NCBI GenBank assembly: GCA_013288745.1
Contig: JABDBG010000017.1
Location: 1-37,052 of the forward strand
DNA: 37,052 bases
Source: Bacteroidota bacterium
Lineage (GTDB): Bacteria; Bacteroidota; Bacteroidia; Chitinophagales; Chitinophagaceae
Reading direction: 5' to 3'
This document shows, one piece after another, positions 8,016 through 15,333 of this stretch (its first letter is position 1; each line of letters begins with the position of its first letter). Made by a program: the position numbers and the translations under genes. Below the pieces are notes generated by a model that saw only the letters and a program-made list of their open reading frames with translations, had not been told where the DNA came from and did not search any database.

Positions 8016-8048
8016 TTGCTAATATTACTAGTATTTTTAGTAGTTTTG
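8016..8048 (+). promoter_or_regulatory. Candidate promoter of the DUF433/DUF5615 operon, probably leaderless
   Basis: TTG (8016-8018), a 22-base spacer and TAGTTTTG (8041-8048) match the -33/-7 Bacteroidota promoter. The ATG at 8055 lies where the transcript should start, so the mRNA would have little or no leader. An 8-bp palindrome TACTAGTA (8026-8033) sits between the two elements and could be a repressor site. Confidence 0.5.
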
Positions 8049-8054
8049 TATAGA

Positions 8055-8729
8055 ATGACATCTGTAAAAAAACATACGCCCCTAGGAAATGGTATATATA
8101 CTATGCCCGATTTGGCTCTTATTTTAGGTTTATCGCAACCAAAAGTAAGAAGATGGATGAATGAATATTGGAACACTGAATTCTTAGACAAAAAAGGCAA
8201 AAAATATTCTACTGGCGAAGGTCAAAGTAAAGTCACAGATTTTAAAACCCTTATAGAATTTTTTGTTTTTTATCAGTTAAGGGAAATGAATATAGGTGTA
8301 AAAAAAATATTCGATGCCCATGCTAGAATTTCAAGTCAACTAAAAACTCAATATCCTTTTGCAAGCGTTGAAATTTTAGCAAATAAAAAAGATATATTTT
8401 ACTCTTTATCCGAAGAGGCTTCTGTAAATGCTAACAAAACTCAACAAATTGGGTTTAAAGTTTTAATTGAAAGTTTTTGCAAGAAAATTGAATTTTCAAA
8501 CGATAAAATTGCAGAAAGGTTCTATCCTTTAGGAAAAGAAAAATCTGTTGTTGTTGATCCTTCTCATCAATTTGGACAACCTACAATCAACGGGACAAAT
8601 ATATTAGCTGAAACTATTTACTCCATGTATCAGAGTGGAGAAAAACAGGAAATTATCGGTATTCTCTACGATTTAACATCAAAGCAAATTGACGACGCAA
8701 TAGCTTTTCACAAACAAAAAGCTGCATGA
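8055..8729 (+). CDS. DUF433 antitoxin with MerR/helix-turn-helix-like N-terminus
   Basis: 224 residues from the ATG at 8055. Residues about 14-40 (IYTMPDLALILGLSQPKVRRWMNEYW) look like a MerR-type winged helix, with a recognition-helix pattern and the aromatic Trp pair. The last 60 residues hold the DUF433 signature: VVVDP, then FGQPTINGTNI, a helix with YSMYQSGEKQEII, then YDLTSKQIDDAIAFH. DUF433 proteins are antitoxins of PIN-like DUF5615 toxins (the VapB45 type), and such antitoxins usually repress their own operon. An upstream in-frame start at 8013 adds 14 hydrophobic residues read from the promoter, so it was rejected. The stop overlaps the toxin start by 4 bp (ATGA). Family high confidence; DNA targets inferred. 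Confidence 0.82.
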   Translation: MTSVKKHTPLGNGIYTMPDLALILGLSQPKVRRWMNEYWNTEFLDKKGKKYSTGEGQSKVTDFKTLIEFFVFYQLREMNIGVKKIFDAHARISSQLKTQYPFASVEILANKKDIFYSLSEEASVNANKTQQIGFKVLIESFCKKIEFSNDKIAERFYPLGKEKSVVVDPSHQFGQPTINGTNILAETIYSMYQSGEKQEIIGILYDLTSKQIDDAIAFHKQKAA

Positions 8730-9124
8730 TAGAAATCTATTTAGATGAAAACCTGTCGGAATATGTAGCAGATGCACTTAACTCTCTCAACAAGGGATAC
8801 TTTAGAGATATCGCTGTTTTTTCAACAAAGTTAAAATTCGGTAAAGGAGCTAAAGATGAGCAAATAATACCTGCAATAGGAAAAGCAAAAGGCATTTTAT
8901 TAACTAAGGATTTAAATATAAATAGAACTCGCGCACAATACGATTTATGCTTGCAATATAAATTAGGCGTGTTTTTTTTGAAGCCGACTAAAGGTTTAGA
9001 TAGGCATTGGGAAATTGTAAAAATGCTATTAAACAATTGGGAACTAATTATTGAAAAGATAAAAGACGAGAGATTTCCTTTTGGATATGAAATTCCAATG
9101 AGAGGAAAAATGAGAAAATTGTAA
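8726..9124 (+). CDS. DUF5615 PIN-like toxin (putative RNase, VapC45-like)
   Basis: 132 residues. The short N-terminal strand ends in the acidic cluster D7-E8-N9. A second acidic pair D44-E45 follows GAK, and the third acidic residue D62 lies in LLTKDLNIN. This is the layout of PIN-like DUF5615 nucleases, where the clustered acids bind the metal used to cut RNA. Its start overlaps the antitoxin stop (ATGA), indicating translational coupling. Only three bases separate its stop from the stop of the convergent glycosidase gene, so the insert ends abruptly here. RNA cleavage is the family expectation, not shown by the sequence. The C-terminal 30 residues are basic. Confidence 0.8.
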   Translation: MIEIYLDENLSEYVADALNSLNKGYFRDIAVFSTKLKFGKGAKDEQIIPAIGKAKGILLTKDLNINRTRAQYDLCLQYKLGVFFLKPTKGLDRHWEIVKMLLNNWELIIEKIKDERFPFGYEIPMRGKMRKL

Positions 9125-9127
9125 TCC

Positions 9128-10576
9128 CTATTCCACCACCAACGTCTCAATAGAATGAGGCAAACTAACGATCAAACTCGCCTGCCCACCGATCCACAGA
9201 TCATAAGTAAATTTTAGATCGCTTTGGTTCATTACTACAACTGCAATTTTTCCATCGGGATTGATAAAGGCTGTTGTTAATAATTGCCCGCGCGTGCTGG
9301 AGCTGATAATTCTTTTTGCACCTGGCCTGATAAATTTAGAGAAATGCCCGATATAATAATAAGAGTTGAGGTAGGTTAGCTTGCCTGTTTTTGTATTGGC
9401 CATTACCGGTGAAAAACAATAATTGCCTACATGGTTAGGACCGCCTTTTTCATCTAACAAAATATTCCAGTCTGTAAACCCAACGGTACCGCTGTTAAAA
9501 TCTTCTATCATGGAGCGCGCATAGGTCTCGCCGAATTTCCAGCTGTTGAGTTTGCTGCTGTCGAAGCTTTCGGCACAGCCTTCAGTAAATAATAAATGTG
9601 TTTTTGGATAAGCTTCTGCTACGCGCTTTACATTATCGTAGAGCATGCCGCCGTTAAAATGTTCGTACCAATGGTAACCGATACCCCAAACATATTTTGC
9701 TGCGCAGGTATCATCCAATACATCGCTGGCGCGTTGATATAGCAGGTCGCGATTATGATCCCAGGCAATTAGGCGGATGCTGTCCATCCCTGCTTTCCAC
9801 AATGTTTTGCCGAGAAAATATTTTATAAAATTCCTTTCTTCATCTGCCGTGTAAATGCAAGACTCCCAGGTTTGAATGGCCATCGGTTCATTTTGTATGG
9901 TAAGTCCCCAGATAGGTATGCCTTCTTTTTTATACGCATTCACAAACTGCACATAATAATTGGCCCAGGCCTGGTAACAGCTAGGCAATAATTTACCACC
10001 ATGCAATACATCATGATTGTCTTTCATCCAGGCCGGCGGGCTCCAGGGCGATGCAAATAATATAAGGTGGCCGCCTGCAGCAGCAATGGCATCTTTTATA
10101 AATGGTATGCGGTATTTTTTATCGTGTGCAACCGTGAATGTTTTTAATGTGGTATCATTATCCTGCACATAACTATAACTTTCCGAAGAGAAATCGCAAC
10201 TGCTGATATTTGTTCTGCCCAATGTATAACCAATACCTTTTTGTGGATCATAATAATCCTGCATGAATTTTTTCCTTGTTGCTTTAGGCAGTTTAAAATA
10301 TACTTCTGCAGATGCATCCGTTAATGCACCACCAATACCCACAAATGTTTGAAATGTTTTTGAAGGATCAACAAAAATGCAGGGTTCACTTTCTAATGGT
10401 TGACCGAAGAAATGAAAACCGAGTGTATCCGTAAGCGTTAGTCGAAGGTCAGAACTATCGGCCGTTGTGTAAACAGTGATCTTTGTAAAAGGAATGGAAT
10501 CTGTTGCGTTATCCGCTTTTGCGAATTGAATAAATAAAAATAATAAAAGAGTCAGCGGTAACCTTAGGTTCATCAT
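9128..10576 (-). CDS. Secreted glycoside hydrolase family 30 (glucosylceramidase-like / beta-1,6-glucanase-like)
   Basis: 482 residues with an N-terminal signal peptide (about 1-21, ending near AKA). The family marks are FVGIGGALTDASA (about 78-90), FASPWSPPAWMK (about 174-185), the acid/base E230 in LTIQNEP and the nucleophile E332 in LLFTEGC. A small beta domain at the C-terminus ends in HSIETLVVE. It should act in the periplasm or outside on beta-linked glucans or glucosylceramide-like glycosides; the exact substrate cannot be read. Two consecutive ATG codons open the gene and the first is used here. G+C is visibly higher than in the toxin-antitoxin insert whose last gene ends three bases away. 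No polysaccharide-utilisation partners (SusC/D) are adjacent. Confidence 0.88.
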   Translation of the reverse strand: MMNLRLPLTLLLFLFIQFAKADNATDSIPFTKITVYTTADSSDLRLTLTDTLGFHFFGQPLESEPCIFVDPSKTFQTFVGIGGALTDASAEVYFKLPKATRKKFMQDYYDPQKGIGYTLGRTNISSCDFSSESYSYVQDNDTTLKTFTVAHDKKYRIPFIKDAIAAAGGHLILFASPWSPPAWMKDNHDVLHGGKLLPSCYQAWANYYVQFVNAYKKEGIPIWGLTIQNEPMAIQTWESCIYTADEERNFIKYFLGKTLWKAGMDSIRLIAWDHNRDLLYQRASDVLDDTCAAKYVWGIGYHWYEHFNGGMLYDNVKRVAEAYPKTHLLFTEGCAESFDSSKLNSWKFGETYARSMIEDFNSGTVGFTDWNILLDEKGGPNHVGNYCFSPVMANTKTGKLTYLNSYYYIGHFSKFIRPGAKRIISSSTRGQLLTTAFINPDGKIAVVVMNQSDLKFTYDLWIGGQASLIVSLPHSIETLVVE

Positions 10577-10639
10577 TAATTTTTATCTTATTATAACTAA
10601 ATTCAAGCCGAAGATTTTAATTGCTGTGACGTTAACAAT

Positions 10640-11968
10640 TTATTTTTTCTTTTTTTGTCCGCGTGTGATTGGCTTGCCGTATTTTTTCATCATCCTGTCT
10701 TTCTTCTTCACGATAAAATTTACCTTTTGGTTCTTGGCAGATTTTTCGTGGAAAGCCGGACCAGCTTGTTCAGGTGCTTTCAATTTGATGATCTTCATGA
10801 AAACCTTTGGTTTTTCATCTTCTGTCAACACATCCGATATCACTAAGTTCTGCGGCAATGCTTTTTTAGGGATCGTATAATTCATCAATGCCTCGATCCT
10901 TTCTTTGTTTTCTGTTTCTCTATCTGCAATAAAAGTAATGGCGATACCTTTTTTATCAGCCCGGCCCGTTCTACCAATTCTGTGGATATAACTTTCAGGC
11001 ACTTCAGGTGTATCAAAATTAATAACATGCGTTACTTCTGCAATATCCAACCCACGTGCAATAATATCTGTCGCAATAATAAAACGGTAATTGCCTTCCT
11101 GGAATTGTTTTACCGTATTGAAACGATGGTTCTGTTCTTTGTTAGAATGTATCACACCAACTTTATCAGGAAATTTTTCTGCGAGCTGTTCGTATAATTC
11201 ATCAGCCAGTTTTTTTGTGGCGGCGAATACCAGCACTTTCGTCATGTCTGTATCTTCCGTCAATAAGAGTTCCAGCAAATTCACTTTTGTATAAAAATTC
11301 GGGACCTCGTAAGCGAGCTGTATAATATTTTCTAAAGGCGTTCCTGTTGGTGCGGCTTCAATTCTTACCGGATCATTAAAATATATATCCATCAATGCTT
11401 CCACATCATCAGTGATGGTTGCAGAGAACATCAGGTTCTGCCTTTTTGGTGGCAGCAGGTCTAAAATGTTTTTCAGCTGCGTTCTAAAACCAAGGTTCAG
11501 CATTTCATCTACCTCATCGATCACTACTCTTTTAATTGTCTTTAATTTTAAAGATCCGGTTAGCATGATATCATATAACCTGCCCGGCGTACCTACCAAA
11601 ACATCAACGCCTTCTTCAACACGTGATACCTGTGTTTTAATATTTACGCCACCGTAAACACCTACCACATCAATACTCATGTAGCTGCCTAACTCTTTCA
11701 CCGCTTCAACAACCTGTGCAACTAGTTCTCTTGTTGGTACAATGATCAATATCTGCGGGTCTTTATCTTTCGAGAATTTCCACTGGCGAAGAACGGGCAA
11801 TAAATAGGCAAATGTTTTACCGGTGCCTGTCTGCGCAATACCACACACATCAACACCCGACATGATCACTGGAAAAGCCTTGCGCTGAATGGTGGTTGGA
11901 TTGCGGTAACCCAGATCGTCCAAAGCGCTTAATAACGGTGTGTTTAAATTTAATTCGTCGAAAGTCAT
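10640..11968 (-). CDS. DEAD-box ATP-dependent RNA helicase (RhlE-like)
   Basis: 442 residues, cytoplasmic. All superfamily-2 motifs are present in order: Q motif with F3 and Q28, motif I AQTGTGKT (45-52), Ia PTREL (78-82), Ib TPGR (127-130), motif II DEVD (151-154), III SAT (182-184), V ATDIIARGLDI (299-309) and VI HRIGRTGR (329-336). Motif II reads DEVD instead of DEAD, a small variant. The tail after about residue 385 is rich in Lys/Arg and ends in KKKK, typical of an RNA-binding extension. Likely roles are RNA duplex unwinding in ribosome assembly or mRNA decay at low temperature. Paralogue naming (rhlE, csdA) is uncertain. It has its own promoter-like TACCTTTG. Confidence 0.93.
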   Translation of the reverse strand: MTFDELNLNTPLLSALDDLGYRNPTTIQRKAFPVIMSGVDVCGIAQTGTGKTFAYLLPVLRQWKFSKDKDPQILIIVPTRELVAQVVEAVKELGSYMSIDVVGVYGGVNIKTQVSRVEEGVDVLVGTPGRLYDIMLTGSLKLKTIKRVVIDEVDEMLNLGFRTQLKNILDLLPPKRQNLMFSATITDDVEALMDIYFNDPVRIEAAPTGTPLENIIQLAYEVPNFYTKVNLLELLLTEDTDMTKVLVFAATKKLADELYEQLAEKFPDKVGVIHSNKEQNHRFNTVKQFQEGNYRFIIATDIIARGLDIAEVTHVINFDTPEVPESYIHRIGRTGRADKKGIAITFIADRETENKERIEALMNYTIPKKALPQNLVISDVLTEDEKPKVFMKIIKLKAPEQAGPAFHEKSAKNQKVNFIVKKKDRMMKKYGKPITRGQKKKK

Positions 11969-11984
11969 AATAATAAATGTGGTG

Positions 11985-11992
11985 CAAAGGTA
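11985..11992 (-). promoter_or_regulatory. Candidate -7 promoter element of the DEAD-box helicase gene
   Basis: The minus strand reads TACCTTTG here, a full TAnnTTTG match. The ATG at 11968 would follow a leader of roughly 10 bases. No convincing -33 TTG is visible because the pirin terminator occupies that position. Confidence 0.45.
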
Positions 11993-11998
11993 GCTTAA

Positions 11999-12032
11999 AT
12001 AAAAAAACCACTAAGCACGAATGCCCAGTGGT
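11999..12032 (-). terminator. Rho-independent terminator of the pirin gene
   Basis: AACCACT (12005-12011) pairs with AGTGGTT (12026-12032) around a 14-base loop. On the minus strand the stem is followed by a run of U residues (A-run 12001-12006 on the plus strand), 25 bp past the pirin stop. Confidence 0.75.
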
Positions 12033-12056
12033 TACATTTAACACCAAAAACCAAAA

Positions 12057-12776
12057 CTAATCGTTGAAATCCATTGGTACTTCCACGGCTAACAATTCTG
12101 CATCTTCACTTGCCGTAATGCTGAACGTATCTGTTTCCGAAATACCGATGGCATCTCTTGTTGCCAACTCAATATTATTAACTGTTACTTTCCCCTTAAT
12201 AACAACTAAGTAAACTCCGTTGCCTTTGAAGGCGTTGGTATAACTAATTTCTTTGCCCGCTTCTACTTTGGTTAAAGCAAAACGTGCGTCCTGGTTGATC
12301 CATAAACCGCCATCCGCTTCATTCGGACTTACAACAAACTGCCATTTATTGATCCTGTCTTTCAAAGAGAAAGTGCGTTGATCGTACCGTGGTTTAATAT
12401 TTCTAACTTTTGGATATACCCATAATTGAAATAAATTGATGGGCTCTGTTTTTGAATCATTGCTTTCAGAATGTTGAACACCACTGCCTGCACTCATTAT
12501 TTGTACATCGCCTGTTTTAATAACGCCTTCGCCACCTGTGCTGTCTTTATGGTGTATCGCGCCGCTTAATGGTATGGTTACAATTTCCATATTATCGTGC
12601 GGGTGCGTTGGAAATGCACCGCCACCTGCAATATGATCATCATTCAAAACCCTTAATAATCCAAAATGGACTTTTTCCGGGTTACTGTATCCGGAGAAAC
12701 TGAAGTAATAATTTGCTTTTAACCAACCGTGGTTGGCACTGCCTCTTTCGGCTGCTTTTTGTATTACTGTTTTCAT
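12057..12776 (-). CDS. Pirin family protein (bicupin, quercetinase-like)
   Basis: 239 residues. The N-terminal cupin carries the four metal ligands of pirins: H58 and H60 in THPHDNMEI, then H102 and E104 in VQHSESN. Flanking words GLLRVLNDD, GAIHHKDSTGG and VQIMSAGSGV are characteristic. The second cupin is degenerate, as usual. Some homologues (YhhW) oxidise quercetin, while others act as redox-sensing protein partners; neither role can be chosen from sequence. It is a single-gene unit, with a terminator after it and a large inverted repeat in the gap to scpA upstream. Confidence 0.92.
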   Translation of the reverse strand: MKTVIQKAAERGSANHGWLKANYYFSFSGYSNPEKVHFGLLRVLNDDHIAGGGAFPTHPHDNMEIVTIPLSGAIHHKDSTGGEGVIKTGDVQIMSAGSGVQHSESNDSKTEPINLFQLWVYPKVRNIKPRYDQRTFSLKDRINKWQFVVSPNEADGGLWINQDARFALTKVEAGKEISYTNAFKGNGVYLVVIKGKVTVNNIELATRDAIGISETDTFSITASEDAELLAVEVPMDFND

Positions 12777-12885
12777 GCTTTATTTTCCTTTTTTATTTAT
12801 GAGATAGGTGTCAAAACAAGTGCCAGCGGGGGAATTGCTGCCATTTCGACAATATAGTTGCTATACAAAAAGTAAGTAGGAAAAG

Positions 12886-12967
12886 TTTCACGCAAAGTCG
12901 CAAGGATAAATGCAAAAGCCGCAAAGTTGAGTTTGCGGCTTTACTATCCTGGCGACTTTGCGTGAAA
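12886..12967. repeat. Intergenic inverted repeat, copy 2 (TTTCACGCAAAG type, near-perfect)
   Basis: The outer arm TTTCACGCAAAGTCGC is matched by GCGACTTTGCGTGAAA, and AGGATA is matched by TATCCT after one unpaired base on each side. A nested perfect 11-bp stem AAAGCCGCAAA (12915-12925) / TTTGCGGCTTT (12932-12942) closes a 6-base loop. The outer arm recurs at 464-545. It fills much of the longest gene-free gap in the window (12777-12972), just past the scpA stop, so it may also end scpA transcription. Confidence 0.85.
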
Positions 12968-12972
12968 TAAAA

Positions 12973-13770
12973 TTAAAAAGAAGTCATATCATCATAAGGC
13001 AATATCTCAGATGCATCTTCAACGCGGTCTTCATTGTATTCGATAATGAAGTTGTTTCTTCCTTCACCGATCGATAGCATCAAAAATTTCATTTGTACTA
13101 ATTCCAATAAACTTAAGAATAGAAATATAGCGTGGATACGATTCTCGCAGGTATCAAATATTTTTTCAAAAGAAACTGTTTTGCCTAATCGGCAAGTATC
13201 TAACATAAACTCACGGCTGCCTTCCATGGTGTATTCGTACTGAACAACCGTGTGGACAGGTTTATTATTTTTATCGTGTAATCTTTGAACAACTTTTTCA
13301 AAAGCCTTCATTAGTTTGAATAAAGTAACGGCCTGTATCTCCGTTCCTTCGCCTGCGTTTTCACCTATCTGTGATAATTCTTTTTGTAAGTTGCCACGCT
13401 TCACTACCATCATGCGCAAAGCTTCCATCTCTGCCATTTGCGTGGATGCTTCTTTGAATTTTTTGTATTCAAGTATCTTATCAATCAACTCTTGTCTTGG
13501 ATCAATTTCATTTCCTAAAGCATCGATCTCTTTACGCGGCAATAACATTTTTGCTTTGATACGCATTAAAGTGCTGATGAATAAAATGAATTCGCTGCTC
13601 AATTCGATATTCAGTTTTTCAGAGCTATGAATAAAATCAAGAAAATCGTTTGTGATCTTAGTGATAGGAATATTGTAAATATCCAGCTCATCTCTTTCAA
13701 TAAAGAATAGCAAAAGGTCGAAAGGGCCTTCAAACAGGTCGAGTTTAATTTGATAAGTAGGAGCGTTCAC
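12973..13770 (-). CDS. scpA: Segregation and condensation protein A
   Basis: 265 residues. ScpA is the kleisin subunit that bridges SMC heads, with ScpB, in bacterial chromosome condensation and segregation. The N-terminal signature LDLFEGPFDLLLFFIERDELDIYNIPI (about 11-37, cited in part) and the following SSEFILFISTLMRIKAKMLLPRKE segment are diagnostic. The C-terminal winged-helix part holds RIHAIFLFLSLLELVQMK, the kleisin C-terminus that contacts the SMC head. The start codon is GTG at 13770, with no other suitable start before the conserved N-terminus. No scpB or smc is nearby. A terminator of the preceding gene lies just upstream, so it should have its own promoter. Confidence 0.95.
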   Translation of the reverse strand: MNAPTYQIKLDLFEGPFDLLLFFIERDELDIYNIPITKITNDFLDFIHSSEKLNIELSSEFILFISTLMRIKAKMLLPRKEIDALGNEIDPRQELIDKILEYKKFKEASTQMAEMEALRMMVVKRGNLQKELSQIGENAGEGTEIQAVTLFKLMKAFEKVVQRLHDKNNKPVHTVVQYEYTMEGSREFMLDTCRLGKTVSFEKIFDTCENRIHAIFLFLSLLELVQMKFLMLSIGEGRNNFIIEYNEDRVEDASEILPYDDMTSF

Positions 13771-13784
13771 TGAAAAAGTTTAGA

Positions 13785-13813
13785 AATAAAAAATCTCCCG
13801 CCGCGGCGGGAGA
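13785..13813 (-). terminator. Strong rho-independent terminator after the DUF3078 gene
   Basis: A perfect 20-base palindrome TCTCCCGCCGCGGCGGGAGA (13794-13813) is followed on the minus strand by a U-rich run. It lies 27 bp past the stop of the DUF3078 gene and ends the mscL-DUF3078 transcript. Confidence 0.9.
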
Positions 13814-13839
13814 CAAATGTATAAATAAGTTAAGAGATA

Positions 13840-14853
13840 TTACAATTTAGCTGCAAAACCTATGCCCAGTGTGGATAAAACCTGCAAACCCTCGGCGTGC
13901 GTGGGCCTATTGGGGTTTTTGATATTATCATCGTCCAAAAAGTCTATTTCATAGGTAACCTGTAGCCATTTATTCACTTTTAGCAGGAACTGGTTGGTAG
14001 ATAAAATGCTCACATTCGATGCTACGCCCAAATAATCAGAATAAAGATCTACCCTGCCGATATATTTCACGTTCCTGAAAATGTCTTTCCTCATGCTGAT
14101 CGTAACAAAAGCGCCGAATTCTGTCTTAACTTTTTTCAACGTGTCTACGCCATATAATGTTGCCAAAGGAGTTTCTCTGATATAACTACCCGGATGATTC
14201 GGATCAGGAAACTCGCCATTCGCTGTCGCATAACTATAAGGGCCATTGCTTACGATCGTCCACCTGGTTGCAGCAGGAGAGGCGAATAAGGAAAGCCATG
14301 GAGTTGGTGTCCAGTCTATACCCGGTGCTAATACAACATAAGCCGGCGCTAAAAAACCTGAGTTTCTTCTTTTTGTGGTACTGCCTAAATAGGCGTAATC
14401 ATACCCATCGGTTAGCTGAGAACGAAACTGCCCTAATAGAGAAATCTTGACATTTTTCCAGCTCTTGGGTTCATATCCTACTTTAGTTACATAATCAATT
14501 CGGTCGTTTACTTTACGCACACCCAGCGTGCTTGTATTTACTAAACCGTAATTAACATCTAGGTTATTATCCCAGGACATCCTGTTATCCCAACGCTTGC
14601 TGGCAAAGGCATTGAGTGATGCGGCAGCAGTTAAAGAAAATTCATCTCCGCCTGCGGCCAGCCAATCACTATTACTTATCTGTGTTGCACTTAAACTGAT
14701 AACAGCACCTTTTAGCCAGCCGTTCTTACGGGTTGTATCACCATCGGGATGTGTAGGTTTTTGAAAGGTTGTTTGAACATCTTTAGTAAGATCTTGTGCC
14801 TGTGCCGCAAAACCTGCCGTAATAATTGCTGAAAATAGGATCAGTTTCTTCAT
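13840..14853 (-). CDS. DUF3078 family outer-membrane protein
   Basis: 337 residues with a signal peptide (about 1-19, cleavage near AAQA-Q). The mature part begins with GWLKGAVISLSATQISNSDWLAAGGDEFS (about 45-73, cited in part), the hallmark of DUF3078, a Bacteroidota family. It then shows repeated amphipathic strands with aromatic girdles (RWDNRMSWDNNLDVNYG, WLQVTYEIDFLDDD) and ends in LGIGFAAKL. A beta-barrel in the outer membrane is the likely form. The function is unknown. The gene begins 17 bp after mscL on the same strand and is probably co-transcribed, which hints at an envelope role but no more. Confidence 0.85.
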   Translation of the reverse strand: MKKLILFSAIITAGFAAQAQDLTKDVQTTFQKPTHPDGDTTRKNGWLKGAVISLSATQISNSDWLAAGGDEFSLTAAASLNAFASKRWDNRMSWDNNLDVNYGLVNTSTLGVRKVNDRIDYVTKVGYEPKSWKNVKISLLGQFRSQLTDGYDYAYLGSTTKRRNSGFLAPAYVVLAPGIDWTPTPWLSLFASPAATRWTIVSNGPYSYATANGEFPDPNHPGSYIRETPLATLYGVDTLKKVKTEFGAFVTISMRKDIFRNVKYIGRVDLYSDYLGVASNVSILSTNQFLLKVNKWLQVTYEIDFLDDDNIKNPNRPTHAEGLQVLSTLGIGFAAKL

Positions 14854-14870
14854 CGTAATTTGTTGGGTAT

Positions 14871-15248
14871 TTATTTTTTTAAAAGGTCTCTTATTTCAAT
14901 TAGTAATTTATCTGTAGAAGAAGGCTCTGCAGGAACAGGAGGCTCTGCGTTCTTTTTCTTCATCAATATATTTATTCCTTTTATTACAAAGAACAATACA
15001 AATGCAACGAGTACAAATTTGATGATAGCAGCCAAAAATAATCCATATTTAACGGAGCCCCAAGCTAACTCGTGTAAGTCTGCAGCATGAGCCGCTTTTA
15101 AAGCCGGCGCCAAAAGCAATGGCGTAACAACATCATCTACTAGTGATGCAACGATGGCGCCAAAGGCAGCACCAATAACAACTGCAACCGCCAGCTCAAT
15201 AATATTCCCCTTAACGGCGAACTCCTTAAATTCTTTTAAAAATCCCAT
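14871..15248 (-). CDS. mscL: Large-conductance mechanosensitive channel
   Basis: 125 residues, close to the usual 130-150. MscL is a homopentameric inner-membrane channel that opens under membrane tension and releases solutes in osmotic downshock. The start MGFLKEFKEFAVKGNIIELAVAVVIGAAFG (cited in part) gives the amphipathic N-terminal helix, then the first membrane helix with the pore-lining AVAVVIGAAFG. The second helix is at about residues 70-93, followed by a charged KGINILMKKKN and a C-terminal helix (DKLLIEIRDLLKK) that forms the cytoplasmic bundle. The periplasmic loop is short. The DUF3078 gene follows 17 bp downstream. Confidence 0.95.
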   Translation of the reverse strand: MGFLKEFKEFAVKGNIIELAVAVVIGAAFGAIVASLVDDVVTPLLLAPALKAAHAADLHELAWGSVKYGLFLAAIIKFVLVAFVLFFVIKGINILMKKKNAEPPVPAEPSSTDKLLIEIRDLLKK

Positions 15249-15333
15249 AAGTATTGTTTTGTATTATAAAATGTATTGGGTACTGTGTAGTAATTGAATA
15301 AAAGTAAAACTTAATATTACTTGAGCCAAATAA

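Noticed and set aside
8000-8200. 66-residue minus-strand frame over the antitoxin start
   Set aside because: Antisense to the DNA-binding region of the antitoxin and across its promoter; no family pattern.
10640-11968. DEVD in motif II as an inactivating change in the helicase
   Set aside because: Both acidic residues that bind Mg and activate water (D151, E152) and the final Asp are kept; the Ala-to-Val change is conservative and all other motifs are intact.
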